Shown piece by piece: positions 60,797-64,000 of a stretch of 64,000 bases of DNA (the stretch's first letter is position 1; every line of letters begins with the position of its first letter). This stretch comes from Patagioenas fasciata. Taxonomy: Eukaryota > Chordata > Aves > Columbiformes > Columbidae. The stretch spans positions 516,001-580,000 of the forward strand of contig NW_027288749.1 in assembly GCF_037038585.1 (NCBI RefSeq), read 5' to 3'. The position numbers were made by a program, and so were the translations under genes. The notes under the pieces were generated by a model that was given only the letters and a program-made list of their open reading frames with translations, made no database searches and was not told the origin of the DNA.

Positions 60797-63700
60797 CCAG
60801 AACTACACCTCCTGAACTCTGGATCCTTTGGGGCACTCCTGGGTCCCCTCCTGAACTCTGGATCCTTTGGGGCACTCCTGGGTCCCCTCCTAAGCTCTTG
60901 GGTCCTTTGGGGAACTCTTGGGTACCCTCAGAACTCCTGGGTTCACCCCTAAACTCCTGGGTCCTTTGGGGCACTCCTGGGTCTCCTCAGTACTCTTGGG
61001 TTCCCCCCTGAACTCCTGGGTCCTTTGGGGCACTGCTGGGTCCCCTCCCGAACTCCTAGGTGGGTCCCCTCCCGAACTCTTGGGTACTTTGGGGCACTCC
61101 TGGGTCCCCTCAGAACGCCTGGGTTCCCCCCTGAACTCCTGGGTCCTTTGGGGCATTCCTGGGTCCCCTCCTGAACTCTGGATCCTTGGGGCACTCCTGG
61201 TCCCCCTCCTGAACTCCTGAATGGGTACCCTCAGAACTCCTGGGTCCCCTCCTGAAGTCCTGGGTGGGTCACTCCTGAACTCTTGGGCAGGTCACCTCCT
61301 GAACTCCTGGGCGGGTCCCCTCCCGAACTCCTGGGCGGCTCCCCTCCCGAACTCCTGGGCGGCTCCCCTCCCGAACTCCTGGGCGGGTCCCCTCCCGAAC
61401 TCCTGGGCGGGTCCCCTCCCGAACTCCTGGGCGGGTCCCCTCCCGAACTCCTGGGCGGGTCCCCTCCCGAACTCCTGGGCGGGTCCCCTCCCGAACTCCT
61501 GGGTACTTTGGGGCACTCCTGGGTCCCCTCAGGACGCCTGGGTTCCCCCCTGAACTCCTGCGTCCTTTGGGGCATTCCTGTGTTCCCTCCTGAACTCTGG
61601 ATCCTTTGGGGCACTCCTGGGTCCCCTCCTGAACTCCTGGGTCCTTTGAGGCACTCCTGGTCCCCCTCCTGAACTCCTGAATGGGTTCCCTCAGAACTCA
61701 TGGGTCCCCTCCTGAAATCCTGGGTGGGTCACTCCTGAACTCTTGGGCGGGTCACCTCCTGAAATCCTGGGCGGGTCCCTCCTGAACTCTTGGGCGGGTC
61801 CCCTCCTGAACTCCTGGGCGGGTCCCCTCCCGAACTCCTGGGCGGGTCCCCTCCCGAAGTCCTGGGCGGGTCCCCTCCCGAAGTCCTGCGTACTTTGGGG
61901 CACTCCTGGGTCCCCTCAGGACGCCTGGGTTCCCCCCTGAATTCCTGCGTCCTTTGGGGCACTCCTGGGTCCCCTCCTGAACTCCTGGGTCCTTTGAGGC
62001 ACTCCTGGTCCCCCTCCTGAACTCCTGAATGGGTCCCCTCAGAACTCATGGGTCCCCTCCTAAAGTCCTGGGTGGGAACCTCCTGAACTCCTGGGCGGGT
62101 CCCCTCCTGAACTCCTGGGCGGGTCCCCTCCTGAACTCCTGGGCGGGTCCCCTCCTGAACTCTGGATCCTTTGGGGCACTCTTGGGTCCCCTCCTGAACT
62201 CCTGGGTCCTTTGGGGCACTCCTGGTCCCCCTCCTGAACTCCTGAATGGGTCCCCACAGAACTCCTGGGTCCCCTCCTCAAGTCCTGGGTGGGTCCCGCC
62301 ATGAACTCCTGGGTGGGGCCCTGCTGAACTTTTGGGTCCCACCCTGAACTCCTGGGTCCTTTGGGGCACTCCTGGTCCCCCTCCTCAGCTCATGAATGGG
62401 TCCCTCCTGAACTCCTGCATGGGTCCCTCCTGAAGTCCTGGGTGGGTCCCTCCTGAAATCTTGTGTCCCCTCCTGAACTCTGGATCCTTTGGGGCACTTC
62501 TGGGTCCACTCCTGAACTCTGGATCCTTTGGGGCACTCCTGGGTTCCCCCCTGAACTCTTGGGTCCTTTGGGGCACTGCTGGGTCCCCTCCTGAACTCCT
62601 GGGTGGGTCCCCTCCTGAACTCCTGGGTCGTTTGGGGCACTCTTGGGTCCCCTAAGAACTCCTGGGACCCCCTCTGAACTCCTGGGTCCTTTGGGGCACT
62701 CCTGGGTCCCCTCCTGAACTCTGGATCCTTTGGGGCACTCCTGGATCCCCTCCTGAACTCCTGGGTCCTTTGGGGCACTCCTGGTCCCCCTCCTGAACTC
62801 CTGAATGGGTCCCCTCAGAACTCCTGGGTCCCCTCCTGAAGTCCTGGGCGGGTCCCCTCCTGAACTCCTGGGCGGGTCCCCTCCTGAACTCCTGGGCGGG
62901 TCCCCTCCTGAACTCCTGGGCGGGTCCCCTCCTGAACTCCTGGGCGGGTCCCCTCCTGAACTCCTGGGCGGGTCCCCTCCTGAACTCTGGATCCTTTGGG
63001 GCACTCCTGGTCCCCCTCCTGAACTCCTGAATGGGTCCCTCCTCAACTCCTGAATGGGTCCCCTCAGAACTCCTGGGTCCCCTCCTCAAGTCCTGGGTGG
63101 GTCACTCCTGAACTCCTGAGTCCCCTCCTGAACTCTGGATCCTTTAGGGCACTCCTGGGTCCCCTCCTGAACTCTGGATCCTTTGGGGCACTCCTGGGTC
63201 CCCTCCTGAACTTTGGATCCTTTGGGGCACTCCTGGGTCCCCTCCTAAGCTCTTGGGTCCTTTGGGGAACTCTTGGGTCCCCTCAGAACTCCTGGCTTCA
63301 CCCCTGAATTCCTGGGTCCTTTGCGGCACTGCTGGGTCCCCTCCCGAACTCCTGGGTGGGTCCCCTCCCGAACTCCTGGGTCCTTCGGGGCACTCCTGGG
63401 TCCCCTCAGAACGCCTGGGTTCCCCCCTGAACTCCTGGGTCCTTTGGGGCATTCCTGGGTCCCCTCCTGATCTCTGGATCCTTTGGGGCACTCCTGGTCC
63501 CCCTCCTGAACTCCTGAATGGGTCCCCTCAGAACTCATGGGTCCCCTCCTGAAGTCCTGGGTGGGTCCCTCCTGAACTCCTGGGTGGGTCCCACCCTGAA
63601 CTCCTGGGTCCCTTTGGGCACTCCTGGTCCCCCTCCTGAACTATTGAATGGATCCCCTCCTGAACTCCTGAATGGGTCCCCTCCTGAACTCCTGAATGGG

Positions 63701-64000
63701 TCCCCTCCTGAACTCCTGAATGGGTCCCCTCCTGAACTCCTGGGTGGGTTCCGCCATGCAGTGCTGGGTGGGTCCCTCCTGAACTCTTGGGTCCCCTCCT
63801 GAACTCCTGGCCGGGTCCCCTCCTGAACTCCTGGGTCCTTTGGGGCACTCTTGGGTCCCCCACTGAACTCTGGATCATTTGGGGCACTCCTGGGTCCCCT
63901 CCTAAGCTCTTGGGTCCTTTGGGGAACTCTTGGGTCCCCTCAGAACTTCTGGGTTCACCCCTGAACTCCTGGGTCCTTTGGGGAACTCCTGGGTCTCCTC
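60797..64000 (+). repeat. Minisatellite C
   Basis: C-rich units of about 40 bp: GAACTCCTGGGTCCTTTGGG, then GCACTCCTGGGTCCCCTCCT, with variants (GAACTCTGGATCC, GAACTCCTGAATGGG). The orientation is constant to the window edge. Higher-order similarity exists: the run from about 63170 onward repeats the order seen from about 60840. The stop-poor units keep frames open on both strands; none is taken as a gene. Confidence 0.95.
61290..61505 (+). repeat. 24 bp subrepeat block in minisatellite C
   Basis: About nine copies of GGGCGGGTCCCCTCCCGAAC plus TCCT (24 bp), two of them with GGGCGGCTCC. The unit is a shortened form of the 40 bp repeat. Similar shorter blocks occur at about 61735-61890, 62070-62160 and 62835-62985, and a GAATGGG version at about 63650-63740. 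Confidence 0.9.

Overview
The window reads as vertebrate nuclear DNA, most likely from a bird. The evidence is a long CR1-type LINE whose 3' end carries the short tandem repeats typical of avian CR1, a second eroded CR1 3' end, a bird-style endogenous retrovirus (ERV) fragment with a lysine-tRNA primer site, and dense GC-rich minisatellites of the kind found on microchromosomes or near chromosome ends. The species cannot be named. No host protein-coding gene is convincingly present. The only long credible protein frame is the CR1 endonuclease/reverse transcriptase, and the only other recognisable protein is a broken ERV integrase.

Layout. 1-4618: a 14-15 bp minisatellite (A) interrupted at 275-1071 by a promoter-like CpG island, on either side of which the repeat is inverted. 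4619-24549: a 39 bp minisatellite (B) with higher-order repeats, including three 1.37 kb tandem copies. The block 13549-22011 is inverted relative to the rest, and restoring it repairs the repeat phase at both ends. 24569-25234: a second GC-rich island with a 69 bp tandem repeat, also at the centre of an inverted repeat. 25250-25928: more minisatellite B, reversed. 25931-27854: ERV remnant in the unusual order integrase - polypurine tract - LTR - primer-binding site - leader. 27855-30928: 5'-truncated CR1 on the minus strand. 30929-59392: about 32 head-to-tail copies of an ~885 bp macrosatellite. 59393-60650: unique sequence without a recognised gene. 60637-60716: CA repeats. 60797-64000: a third minisatellite (C, ~40 bp units with 24 bp blocks).

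How the parts relate. This is a repeat-dominated segment built by tandem amplification, local inversion and retroelement insertion. The feature with the most regulatory potential is the macrosatellite. Nearly every unit carries a CTCF-like motif in one orientation, an AP-1/NF-E2-like TGAGTCAC, and a CRE (TGACGTCA) or its one-base derivative TGACATCA. That is reminiscent of CTCF-binding macrosatellites such as mammalian DXZ4, but binding is inferred from motif only. Both GC islands sit at points where the flanking minisatellite changes strand.

Most long open frames in the minisatellites and macrosatellite are by-products of stop-poor repeat units and are not annotated as genes. Repeat boundaries, copy numbers and mismatch counts were read by eye and carry an error of a few bases or one unit.
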